From positions 100,763,187 through 100,827,186 of the forward strand of contig NC_068362.1 in NCBI RefSeq assembly GCF_020536995.1: a stretch of DNA of 64,000 nucleotides, read 5' to 3'. The stretch is from Dreissena polymorpha (lineage: Eukaryota > Mollusca > Bivalvia > Myida > Dreissenidae). Positions within the stretch are counted from its first letter, which is position 1; each line of letters opens with the position of its first letter. The notes beneath the pieces are model-generated. The model was not told the origin of the DNA. It did no database searches and saw only the letters and a program-made list of their open reading frames with translations. The translations under genes were made by a program, and so were the position numbers. Below are positions 37,018 to 47,919 of the stretch, piece by piece.

Positions 37018-37838
37018 CAGTCGTCGAAATTCGCACTAGTCCGACAGCAAAAAACTAGTATTTTTTCTTTCGGGCTGGAAATCCAATATTACAAGCCCGG
37101 CGTGCTTGTACAATTCATTAAACAGAAAACGAGTTCCACTTTCATTTTCAATATTTGTAAACAAAGTTTTGAGCCGCTTAAATAAACAGCCGCTTTTGTT
37201 TTAACTCACTGTGCACACGTGCTGGGCAATCAGCAGATAATTGGATTACTGTGCATAAAGCGCATGGTTTTGTGGTTCCCGGATTACTATTATGTAAAAT
37301 AAATGTTTTGCGTTGCGTTCGGGACACAGAGAGTAATGTCCGAACAGTTGTCATTCAAGTACGTCGTTGAGGAAAGCGAATCTGAGGTAACTGTGATTGA
37401 CGCATTTGTCAACTGGCTTTTTGTAGAATAACCTGGCACTTAATTGCTTATATATTTTCTGGTGGTTCAGGTTTGCGCTCTCTTTTACATGGATATATGG
37501 GATACATTTCTGTTAATTATTTACCTAAACTTTATGTATATTTATAATTGTGATTTGATTGAAATCCCTGTGTGAAATTAATTTCTTCTTATTTCAGGAT
37601 CCGAAAGAGGCTGGCTCAGATGACGAGGAAGCTAAATTGGATGAGGATGAAATTAATAAGAGATTTGTATTGTATTCTATAGATTGAATAAATGAATGCT
37701 TCTTTGGATATTTTATGTTATGTTTATCTGCATTTTTAACAAAAATGTTTGGCTAGTAAAAACTGACTCGGGCTTGTTCAAATTCCCATAGTACTAGCCC
37801 GACTTGCTTGTAGCTTTAAATCTGAATTTCAATGACTG
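37018..37838 (+). mobile_element. TIR element with 6-bp target duplication, copy 1 (complete)
   Basis: The ends are CAGTCGTCGAAATTC and, inverted, CAGTCATTGAAATTC: 13 of 15 bases match. The flanks are CATGTA on both sides (37012-37017 and 37839-37844). The copy at 53032-54344 has the same ends and its own 6-bp duplication, TCCTCT. Subterminal words (CTAGTCCGAC / CTAGCCCGAC, GGGCTTGT) recur near both ends. It encodes a small two-exon gene rather than a recognisable transposase. I cannot assign a superfamily from 6-bp TSD and CAGTC ends alone. Confidence 0.88.
37336..37687 (+). CDS. 46-residue acidic protein in two exons, carried by the 6-bp-TSD element
   Basis: Exon 1 (37336-37386) gives MSEQLSFKYVVEESESE and ends at donor GTAACT. 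Exon 2 (37598-37687) follows acceptor TTCTTATTTCAG and gives DPKEAGSDDEEAKLDEDEIN, then KRFVLYSID and stop. The product is 46 residues, strongly acidic, without membrane segments. AATAAA overlaps the stop codon. The second copy of the element keeps exon 1 nearly unchanged (one Ser to Ala and one Ser to Cys change) but has lost about 37 bp spanning the intron's 3' splice site. Whether the peptide is made is unknown. The acidic, Glu/Asp-rich composition could suit a nuclear interaction tail, perhaps a remnant of a longer element-encoded protein. Confidence 0.5.
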
Positions 37839-37850
37839 CATGTACAACGA

Positions 37851-37891
<41 letters not shown>
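37851..37891. repeat. (CT)n microsatellite
   Basis: About 40 bp of CT dinucleotides directly right of the target duplication of the 6-bp-TSD element. Confidence 0.95.
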
Positions 37892-37892
<1 letters not shown>

Positions 37893-39342
37893 GACAAACA
37901 CTCAAATCTAGGAATCCCAGTGATTCTATATATAGCTCTTAAATTACGTCATGGAAACCGGGCAACTAATCGTTTTAATCATGTGACTATTTTACTGGAT
38001 TCCGGTCTTGCGCGAGAAGGTTGTTTCGTCAATTAATTACCGGAAACCAGTCGAATTTTCATCCGGGTTATGTGAAAGCCAAGATATAAACGTTAAAACA
38101 GAAAAAAGTCTCACAATTGGCGTTCATACACGAACAAAATAAAACGTTCGGACTCGGAAAATATTAATTGCGTTGACCATTTTTTAAGAATGAATCATCA
38201 AAACCCGTTGAAACCAAGCAGGATTCGGAGGTTGGTGTAATCAACATCGATTAATAATGTCGGATTCTTGTGAAAGTGAAAGTAGACAATCGGCAGCTGC
38301 CGCACCTTTCCCTTCCAATACTGTAGCAGATCTAGATCGTCAACCCATTCATCATGAAATTGAAATCACAATATTGACATCGTTCCCCGGCCCAAGTTGA
38401 AAACATTTCCCATTATTAGATCTACCCCTGCAACTTTATTTAGGACTTTGACTTTAATATCATACTTGTTCATGTGTTTAAGAACAAAAAGGTCAAAGAC
38501 ATGCCTCTTTTTCTAAAAAAAACCCTGAAGTCTGTAGGTGAGTTATAGACATTGAAATGAACAGTGTTTATTTTTTCCCCAAATATGTCTCTTTCGCGCT
38601 CGATTTTCCCCTTTTACCCAGCGTCCAGCGTCTTCCCCTTTTTCTAAAAAAAACCCTGGTAATATATGTGAATCCTGGGACTCGCTGGACTAAAAAAAAA
38701 GTCCCAAACTGAAAGTGTGAGTCCCAAGTATTATTGACTGTCCATTGATGAATTTAGCAACAAAACACACACACATAAAAAATGAGAAGCAGTTATTAGG
38801 TTTTAAATGATCTATTAGCTAAGGAAGAGCATAACACATACATGTAATGTTGGAAATTACAAATATGCTGACTATTTATCATGCACAAGGCATTTAAAAC
38901 ATACACTTAGACCTGACTAGATGCAAATATGATAATAAGCAATAGGATATTCACAGATAATGAACATGAAAAGATATAAACATAAATGCAAATAGTTGCC
39001 AACTAATAACTGCATACAAACCACAAGTTTTATGCACAAGTATTTTCACATTATGTGCATGGGCTGTCATGTTAATACACTCATTTGATGTAATTAACAC
39101 GTTGCAAAGAAAATCCAAGAATAGCACAACAGGGCCTGTATTCACCAACCACCTAAGGGAAAAAAATTACCTATGGTTGTCATTTTGCCTTAGGTTTTTG
39201 CTGTTTTTCCCTTAAATTTAAGGAAATACCTTAAGTCATATTCACAAACTTCCTAACCTTAGAAATACGCCTAAGGTTGACCGTTTTTTCCCTTAAAGTT
39301 AAGGGACGTGTACACCTTACTTAAGTCCAAAGAAATCACCTT

Positions 39343-39411
39343 AAAAATGGCGCCGTAGCAGACGAATTTCCGTTGTTTTCGCCTTTTTTTGAGCAAACTC
39401 CATCCCAAAGG
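39343..39411 (+). promoter_or_regulatory. Probable 5' UTR exon of the Harbinger transposase with ATGGCG motif
   Basis: AAAAATGGCGCCG, resembling a YY1 site, is followed by an exon-like segment ending at the donor AAAG|GTATGT (39411/39412). The transposase ATG lies two bases after an acceptor (CTTTCTTTTTCAG) at 40341, so a non-coding first exon is likely here. A matching CAAAATGGCGG on the minus strand (47665-47675) lies upstream of the partner gene. Confidence 0.4.
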
Positions 39412-39772
39412 TATGTATTCTTTGAAATGTATCACCGTTCTAAACACAGACCGATATGTATTCCAATTACTTTCAGAGTCCGGCTTTTAAACAGTATAAC
39501 GGAAGTAACATTGTTGTTAACTTACATGTACGCGAATTTTGTGATTACCATAATAATTGCATTTTTGTATCATTTAACGTCATTTTCAGTGCATGCATCA
39601 TATGTTTGAAGAAATGGAAGGGATATGAGTTTAAAGTGGCAATATGAACTTGAAACTGGGATGTGTTTACATATCTGTCATTGTGGTTATACTGTATCGC
39701 ATGTCAGATTGTGTTTACCTTTCCCTTTTGCAATGTACGAATGTGTGTTACTGTATCATCTCGGAATTATTA

Positions 39773-40286
39773 AAGGGGCCTTTTCACAGATTTTGGCATT
39801 TTTTAACTTATTCATTAAATGCTTTATATTGATAAATGTAAACATTGGATCGTAAAAGCTCCAGTAAAAAATCAAGAATAAAATTAAAAAAAGGAAAAGA
39901 ACATTGCCCGGAGCAGGTTTCGAACCAGTGACCCCTGGAGTCCTGCCAGAGTCCTGAAGTAAAAACGCTCTAGCCTACTGAGCTATTCCACCGAGTACAC
40001 ATGCTTGACGTATTTTATACCTTATATAAGCAATCTTCGTAGTTTCACAAAATTTAACGACAAAAACAGAACTCTCCAAATTATTCAATCGTTTCGCGTT
40101 GCAACGCTTTATAATTTTTAGGTTTTAAAATCGTCAAAAGATGCATATGATGGCTATATTAGACCATGGTAAAAGTTCAGTATTACTGTTTCCTCACAAA
40201 TATCATAACTAAAACGAAAATGTGCGAATCTGAAACAACTTTTTTCAATTTTGTCAATTTACCAAAGCGTGAAAAGATCCCTTTAA
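39773..40286 (-). mobile_element. TIR element carrying a tRNA-like segment
   Basis: The ends are TAAAGGGGCCTTTTCACAGA and, inverted, TAAAGGGATCTTTTCACGCT. Inside, on the minus strand (about 39994-39905), lies a tRNA-like block: TAGCTCAGTAGGCTAGAGC (A-box-like), then GGTCACTGGTTCGAAACC with a perfect B box. It is inserted in the 5' UTR intron of the Harbinger transposase. The fragment at 6160-6348 is a second copy. The combination of DNA-transposon ends with an internal Pol III-type promoter is unusual. Confidence 0.8.
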
Positions 40287-40342
40287 GTAAGTACACACTT
40301 TTTTCTATTAATTTGCTTAAATGATTGACTTTCTTTTTCAGA

Positions 40343-43311
40343 ATGGCAAGACGTTTCATTAATAGAGTTGATTTACTCGACAGTCTTCAAAATTCTGAGT
40401 TGATTGAACGCTATCGTTTGGATAGGCAAGAGATTTTATTTTTAAATGACAAACTGACTCCTTTTATTGGACCAACAAGCTTCAGGAACAATAGTTTAAA
40501 TAGTATTGAAAAGATTTTGATTGCTTTAAGATATTTTGCTACATCTAGCATTCAACTTAATGATGGAGATATCCATGAGGTTTCGCAGCCTACAGTTTCA
40601 AGGGTCATATCCCAAGTTACTCAAGCTTTGACTGAGCCTGAAATTGTACGACAATTCATCAGTGTTCCAACTGCTCCCGGAGAAATCCGACAAATAAAGG
40701 AAGACTTTTTCAATATTGCAAGGTTTCCAAATGTAATTGGCGTTATCGATGGGACGCATGTCCAGATTCAAGCCCCAGTTGTTGATGAACCGGCGTATGT
40801 GAATCGGATGGGTTACCATTCCATAAACACACAGGTAATCCTTTTTTTTATATTATATTTTTAATTATTGTAAAAATTGCTATATAATATATTATATTCT
40901 TCGGGTTTGTTGATTGGTGTTCAATGTTTATTATTATTATGTATGAAGATTGAATCATTTATATAAATCAAGAAAAAACATTTTCAATGTATGCATTTAA
41001 TTTCATGATTTATACTGATACCATTTGTTATTTGCATGATAAATATGGATATTTGATTTAAAATTCCTAAAACAATCCAATAATAAATTTGGGGCCAATT
41101 TAACAGTCTTCTTTCTTATATTTTTTATTATACTGAAATGCATGGATTGTGACATTTTTATACAACTTCTTATTTCTTGTTCATAAGTTTTCCAATATGC
41201 AGAGGTGTCAATTTTCAGGTTTATTCCTGAATTCAGGATTTAAGCCCTCAAGGAAAACTTTTGATATTGATATAAATCAGAGGATTGTTTTGGTATTTTA
41301 AGCATTCTTGTCACAAAATGTCACTCTTAAACACAAATTATTGACCTTTGGCAAATTGTTTACAAAGGAAACATAATTTAATGAATCATTAAAACTCTTT
41401 TGACTCTGGTCCCCAAATTCTAGGATGATTTTCAGGATTATAGATTTTGGTAAATTGACACCTCTGCAATATGGTATAGTGTTTTCACTATACTACAAAT
41501 AAAACAGTGGAAACAAGATGCTTTTTTGAAACACTATGTCCCCCATATCTTTGACCTTGAGGGATGACCTTGACCTTTCACCACTCAAAATGTGCAGCTC
41601 CATGAGATACACATGCATGCCAAATATCAAGTTGCTATCTTCATTATTGCAAAAGTTATGGCCAATGTTAAAGTTTGACGCAAACAAACAAACAGACACG
41701 GCAAAAACAATATGTCCCCCAGTATAGACTATTAATACTATGAATGTATCTCTATATCATGTTTTTTTTACAGATCATATTTGATGCCAATTGTCTGATT
41801 AGAGACATTGTACCGCTGTGGCCTGGGGCTGTCCATGATGCCAGAATCTTAAGGCAAAGTGGCCTATTTCAAATCATGGAGCAGAATGTTGTCGATGACC
41901 AACATCAATATCTACTTGGGGATTCGGCATATCCGTGCAAGAGATGGCTCCTCACTCCATTTATGAATCCAGCTGATGAGCACCAGCTGATTTACAACTG
42001 GTTAGATAAATTGCATTTGTAAATTCTACAACATTGGTACAGATATTCCCTAATAAACACCATAACCAATATAAAAGCACCCCTCATGCTAAATATAAAT
42101 CTTTCACTGAAATGTTTGAATAATTAATGAGCTACACAGTCAAGTCTCTACGATTTGCTTATAAGGTAAATGTGAATAAGTGGGTGTTTATTTGTAAATA
42201 CTGTATTTTGATATTGTGTTTAACTTCCATTAAATGTGTTTATGCCCCCAAAGGTGGGCATATAGTGATTGCAATGTCCGTCTATAAGAAATTCTGTCAC
42301 ACTTTGCGTTTAGGTTTCAAAAAATGTGGAAAAACACTTTGCGTTTAGGTTTATAAAAATGTGGAAAAAGGGGGCATATGTCATTCTATGGTGACAAGCC
42401 TTGTTAATGTAATACATTTCATAAAAAAAAACTATTAAGTTATACAATAATGATGTGCAATTCTAAGTACTTAATACATATTAATGACTGGTGCTTTTAT
42501 TGCAGGTGAATTACCCACTTGATCATGAACGTGATATAATGCTTTTGCTACAAAAGAGAAAATTAAAGATCATACTTTAACCATTACTTTTGTATTAAAG
42601 GGCACACAAACGTACAAGATCTGTTGTTGAGCGTTCCATTGGAATTTTGAAAAGGAGATGGGCTATTCTTCACAATGAAATTCGATTGCATCCATTAAAG
42701 TCGTGCAAGTGAGTTTAATATTCCATTATAAAACCCTGTAATTAAGTAACTTTGATACACAGTTAACAGTCACTAAGGCCAATGTAATTGTTTAACACAA
42801 TGTGTTAGTCACTGAGAGATAGGTTTGTTCTATACATGAAGTTTTATATTAACACAATACAGCTTCAAAAAACATATTTCTTACAAAAATAAGCTTGTAT
42901 GACAACAGCTGACTTACAATTTTAATGTCATATGTTTTTTCAAGTAACATTTATGGTTAATTCTTGCCCCTGTGCTGACCTTGAAAAGAAAACAAAACTC
43001 TTAACAGCATTTTAATTAATGTAACTAACTTGCATTAAAAATACATATTTATCAAGTATTATTTATTTTATAATTTAATGTTTTATATATTCCATGTTCT
43101 TCTGACATTTTAATGCAGCTTGTGTCACTTAATTGTCATTTATATTAACAGGGTGATTTTGTCATGCGCTGTTCTGCATAATATATGCAACATGCGAAAT
43201 CTGCCAATGGATCCTTTGGACATAGGTGCCTTACAAGATCATCCTGAAAATTACAATGGAAATGAAGATGGCCTTCGTTACAGGAATGTAGTAGCAAATA
43301 CATTTTTTTAG
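40343..43311 (+). CDS. PIF/Harbinger DDE transposase, four coding exons, intact
   Basis: Exons 40343-40834, 41774-42000, 42601-42708 and 43152-43311 join in phase to 328 residues. Every junction is GT-AG. The N-terminal ~110 residues are the helix-turn-helix region (PTVSRVISQVTQAL). The catalytic core has the first Asp in NVIGVIDGTHVQIQAP (about residue 138), the second in LWPGAVHDARIL (exon 2), followed by LLGDSAYPCKRWLLTPF, and the Glu in RTRSVVERSIGILKRRW (exon 3). The C-terminus VILSCAVLHNICNMRNLP matches the family. Length is near that of vertebrate HARBI1 (about 350). It should cut and paste DNA together with the Myb-like partner encoded convergently. AATAAA lies at about 43474. I chose ATG 40343, two bases after a splice acceptor, because the upstream ATG at 40325 lies within the polypyrimidine tract. 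No break was found. Confidence 0.93.
41480..41735 (-). repeat. GGGGGACATA...family repeat, inverted copy in transposase intron 1
   Basis: TATGTCCCCCATATC at about 41536, TGACCTTGACCTTTCACCAC, ATGAGATACACATGCATGCC and a final ATATGTCCCCC match, inverted, the units at 55680-56140 and 63075-63352. Confidence 0.8.
42240..42405 (+). repeat. Short TATGCCCCC-type repeat in transposase intron 2
   Basis: It begins TTTATGCCCCCAAAGGTGGG and ends near GGGGGCATATGTCATTC, TGACAAGCCTTGTT. An internal CACTTTGCGTTTAGGTTT word is duplicated 43 bp apart. Confidence 0.7.
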
Positions 43312-43534
43312 ATCATGTTCACGTTATTGAACAAGTCATGTTTTCAGAGCTGTTAATGCAAATAATTTGCATACTAAATACAACTATTTTAGCATGTATG
43401 GCATTTTTTTCAAAAATCATAAGACATACACAATGTAGATGAAGTTCATGTGAATCTTTATCTTCAAAACAAAATAAAAGTAATGTTTGATTAAATACAA
43501 CAACAACATGTATAATATAATTCTATTATTATTT

Positions 43535-46500
43535 TTACTCCTCGCCCAATAGCGCCAACTGAGCCTCATAGAACCGTATTTGAAGTTCTAGCTTCCTCTT
43601 CTTCAGACGCTTAATCTCATGCAGACTGCAGTGACTGCAACTAAATGGATATTTAAAACATGGCATTTTAAATATATATTTTTTATTTCCTTCTCAAAAC
43701 TAAATTTGATTATTTTGTTGATGGCTTCTTTTTTTGTATAATGAAAAATGGTAAATATGTATAACACTACAGGTTCAATCATTCGAATTTTGCACATGTT
43801 TATGTTATCAAGATCCATGTGTAGAATAATTTATTATATTGTTAAATACATGACATACAATTTACATACCATGAATGTGAAGGCTCGTCTCGAGGAGAAA
43901 TAGCTGAGCTACTAGAGCCATTCTCAGACACTGATGGGGTATATCTGAAATAAGTGTATCATTTCTCAAGCCAGATGTATTTGCCATTACAATATTTGAT
44001 ATTCAAGATATGTTTGTTATATATTAAAATGTAAATAATGCATTATGATAGCGAGCTAGTTTTTATTTTGCAAATTATATGCATATATATATATATATAT
44101 ATATTATCAGATTGCTGTTTATACATGTACATGTAACTATTTATTAAAATTTCTGTTTTTGAATTTGTATGCAAGTTAATTGCAATAATAATATTTTCAT
44201 AATTCATGTCTCACCTTCTTTTCTGATTTACTGAAACTGGAGTGGACATCGCACCACTAAAATAAGATAATGATAAATTTCTATTATAGACCTATTTAAA
44301 ATTTGTTTTCCCTTTTAAACCTATATATAACACATTTGTGCATTATTTTCTTGTTTTTATATTGTTATCAATTCAAGCTATATATCATCAATTGTGACAT
44401 TATTATGTATTTGCATGCTTACCTTGAGGTGCACGTGGTCATGTTGTTTTCAGTATCTTGCTGATCATCATCACTGTAAGCATATTGAAAAAAAAAATTA
44501 TCAACATAATTTTTGTCAATAATTCAAATGTGTTGTAACATTGTATTTGTTTCTTTATGTATTTGTGATTTGTATATGAATTGTCAAAATATTGTGATTA
44601 ACATTCATGTTCATTTCTTTACTTTTTGACATGTTTAGATGAGACATACTCTTTAATTATAAATTGAAGTGAAGAGGGTGTCTTAATTGTTCCATTTATT
44701 AAGTAACTGCATCACCTGTGGTTATGTATATATGTTGAATGTGTCATTGTCATAATCTATTAATTTTAAATTAATGAATTAAACAAAATAATCAAATGAA
44801 TTATTTAAAAACAAACGAATTTGTACTGTTATTATTATTGTTTGTATACAATTTGTTATTAACACTTGCATTTATATTAAGCAAATATCAATTATATCCT
44901 GTATATTCAAATATAGCAACATTTTAAGGCTAATTTCTATGCCATTCAATTATGGTATGCTATTTTTACAATATGTACATCACTGAAAGAACTTATAGTA
45001 AGAGTAAATGTTCTACATTTTGTATGCATTTTAATGTAACTTGATTTTATTTTTACCGCATATGAGTCAATTGCAGCATAGATGTGTCTAGGCTGCTGGG
45101 CCCAATGCCCATAACATCCACTCCCTCTTTCCCGATAACGTTCATTACCGCCTCGGTGAGGATGGTACATTTGGAGTTGAAGGGAGGCCTATCTGTTCAA
45201 AATACAAGAAGATTTATTTAACGTTGGACATGATAAACACTACATAAGCATAAAGCTTTTCCCGACAAAAAAAAGTACATGGTATACATAACAAAATAAA
45301 AGCAGCTGTAAGATGAAAGCGAATGGTTATCATAAAACAAAGACATGCATGGCAAGGCATGGTAAAACAATGACGGATTTAAGACATGATGTTATCACAG
45401 TTAATACCGGTACATAATCATAAAACATAGACATGCATGGCAAGACATGGTAAAACAATGACGGATTTAAGACATTATATTATTACAGTTAATACAGATT
45501 AAATAGTTAATACAATGGGTTAAGATGACATATAATAAGATAAACTATAAGGGAAGTAACTAGTACTGAGTTAAAACATAAGATGTAAGAAGTATAATGT
45601 CCCTTGCATTAGAAGGATATTGCATGTATGTTAAAGAATTGCAGTTAAATGACAGTGTTGGTTTAAATTATAAGTAGAGAGTATAAAGATGTATACTGAC
45701 TATGAAAAATGAAGAATTATGATGAACGTGCCTACTCAAAACGAAAAGGTAGGAATGCAAAGTATTTTGAGTATTATACAATAGTATGCACTTAACAAAA
45801 TGTAATACAAAGCAAAAATAAAAAAACTACAAAGTGATAATTTGACAGCTGCACCAACAGGAGAGAACTTTTAATACAGAATGTGATCCTTAGTTTATTC
45901 GAAGGAAACAATTGTCTGTGAAACAAAAAAAGTGTACTATAAAAGTGTTCTATAAAAGTGTACTTTAAAAGATGCAATCATATATAACAATCACACACAA
46001 AATGAACAACAAAAGTTATGTTTGTGGTAACCATTGTTAAAATTGCCACTTTATCATATGCAACATTGTTTTGACAAACTGTATTAATAGGTAATCATAA
46101 TGTTAATAAATATAAGTTAATATTCAAGATAATGTTGATGGATATTAATTTGAACATTGCTAAATGATTCTGACAAATTAATATGGTCCTTGCAAGTTGT
46201 AAAGTTGAATGTTATACTTTGTCTTATAATGTTGTATCAGATCAACTATATAACAAATACATCAACTTTCACACCAATAAATAAAGATGTTATTTTTTTA
46301 CTTGAGGAAAGGGCTTTCCAATTTGGGTGAGAGTGAATAATATAATTAACAAAAATGAATAAAAGGTGAGACCTTGTACAAGGTCAAAGAAAAAGCCATA
46401 TTTAAAGTTTCATACCAGTCAATGTCAGCATGCGCTGATGATCTTGGTAAAATCCTCTTTGGGTAGATGTAAGATTCTCCCATTTCTTTTCTAGGTCACT

Positions 46501-47418
46501 GCCATTTCTATAAGTACCCGTACTGTTGGAATTGAAGGCGGTCTCAACATTTCCCCACATTTCCTTTTTCACAGAGCTAGAAATTTCTGAATAACAGACA
46601 ACACAGAACTTAAAATATTTACATTATAGCAGGCTTTCTCTCATTTCAATATTTCATGTTAATGTACACTCTGTACTGTGATTTTTTATGTTTAATGAGA
46701 GAATATGATTCATCCTTTTTTCAATAGGCAGTGGCTAGAGGTACAGATCCGTACCTCTAGAATCTGGTTCTAGAGGTACGGACCGTACCTCTAGCCAAAC
46801 CACTGGGGTTCTGCTACAGGTACGGACCTCCCATTTTCACATATTGTGTGCCCTTTTTTATTGTTAAATTGTTCCACACTTATGTAAGATCAATAACAAC
46901 AAAGTATTAACCTTAATTTCAACCCATTGCCTTTAATATGGGATACATATTGTGTTAACACAATACAAAATTCTAATTAGATACAGTGTAATAAACTTTT
47001 CTGTGAAAGGCATTACAAGCAAAGGTTTTTATTTTTTAGTAACTGCGCAATAAATGATTTTACAAGAGGATCGAGGAATGTATTAAATGCAATTGGACAT
47101 ACATATGTCAATAAAATACTAAATTATGCTCATACTTTGAAAGACAGTCATTAAAAATATCTGCAATTATTCTGTTTGGATGCTTATGAACAAAATTATC
47201 GAAAGTAATCAATATGTCATTCACACACGTCACTGTTTCGTGATATATACAATAACAATTTATTAATATTATGTTTAATAAAAACACTTACGGCTGGTAA
47301 ACCTATGCCTGTCCAGTTTATGCCTGGACATACCAAAGTTTGAGTAGTCCTCTCCCATCAAATGAGTGAGGAGAATATTTTCTTGCAGCGTGAAGTTGGG
47401 CGCTCGTTGTTTCGCCAT
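43535..47418 (-). CDS. Harbinger Myb/SANT-like DNA-binding partner, seven exons, intact
   Basis: Minus-strand exons 47418-47292, 46586-46416, 45192-45057, 44473-44423, 44256-44215, 43944-43870 and 43634-43535 join in phase with GT-AG introns to 233 residues. The N-terminus MAKQRAPNFTLQENILLTHL and exon 2 (KKEMWGNVETAFNSN, DLEKKWENLTSTQRGF) form a Myb/SANT-like (MADF-type) domain. The middle is Ser/Thr/Asp-rich (DDDQQDTENNMTTC). The C-terminus is a charged helix, HEIKRLKKRKLELQIRFYEA, then QLALLGEE and stop, likely coiled coil. In characterised Harbingers such a protein carries the transposase into the nucleus and binds the transposon ends. The repeated CCTAAGG-type words near both ends are plausible targets. 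Sequence shows no break. Confidence 0.88.
45331..45505. repeat. 88-bp tandem duplication in a Harbinger intron
   Basis: CATAAAACA(A/T)AGACATGCATGG starts at 45331 and 45419. The shared segment continues through GGTAAAACAATGACGGATTT. Confidence 0.9.
46731..46830. repeat. Four-fold CTAGAGGTAC/GTACCTCTAG hairpin cluster
   Basis: CTAGAGGTAC and its inverse GTACCTCTAG alternate four times between about 46735 and 46795, with GATCC, ATCTGGTT and GGACC between them. A fifth GGTACGGACC follows at about 46820. It lies in intron 1 of the Myb-like gene. The segment can form two small hairpins or one large one. Confidence 0.85.
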
Positions 47419-47919
47419 TTTTTTTTTTCAACTATCGTCTGCATTCACTTCCGTGTTTTTTTTCCAAATTTGTGTACATGTGTGTTGATGATCAAGAGAT
47501 CGACGACAACAGCATAAAATCGATACAGATACTTTGTAACAGCTGTTTCGATAGATGCCGGAAGCGTAAACCTCTTACATTATGCACTTTTTATATTAAT
47601 TAATCATCATCTACAAGTAATATTTAGAACTTTCTTAACAGCACACTTGTGCGCTTATAACATTCCGCCATTTTGCGAGCACTGTCAGGGTTATGTTACT
47701 AAATATAGTAATATTTCTGAGTGAATGGTCAAGTTTAAGAATTTATTACAAACGAAATGACATTAATTTTCCCTAAGTATTTAAGGGTAAATCTTACCTT
47801 AGGTGATACCTAAGGGACGTTTTGAGTGAGAAAGTTAAGGAAATTTTTGCCTAAGGTAAATTCTTAGATAAGTAAGGAAATTTTATCCTTAATACTTAGG
47901 TGGTTGGTGAATACGGGCC

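Larger units (their letters stand above)
36834..38658. mobile_element. Candidate TIR element (CAGGGTTTTTTTT ends) hosting a nested element
   Basis: The left end CAGGGTTTTTTTTTACTAAG and the inverse right end CAGGGTTTTTTTTAGAAAAA resemble each other. Both are followed by GACGCC/GACGCT and CTTCCCC words. A second similar end lies at 38527. No clear target duplication is seen. The 821-bp element at 37018-37838 is inserted inside it. There is no transposase. Confidence 0.5.
39133..47919. mobile_element. Complete autonomous PIF/Harbinger DNA transposon, 8.8 kb
   Basis: Both ends read GGCC(T/C)GTATTCACCAACC when oriented inward, followed by ACCTAAG. CAG is present on both flanks (39130-39132 and 47920-47922), a 3-bp duplication as expected in length for Harbinger, although TWA is the usual animal target. 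About 200 bp at each end are packed with CCTAAGG/CCTTAAG/CCCTTAA variants, likely binding sites for the Myb-like protein. The element encodes the two proteins known to be required for Harbinger transposition, arranged tail to tail with 223 bp between the stop codons. Both frames are open and spliceable, so the copy looks whole. Later insertions lie only in non-coding parts (39773-40286; repeats at 41480 and 42240). Confidence 0.9.

Noticed and set aside
39905-39994. A functional tRNA gene on the minus strand
   Set aside because: The acceptor ends do not pair well and the anticodon region carries a duplicated GGACTC segment; it is part of a TIR element with a second copy elsewhere.
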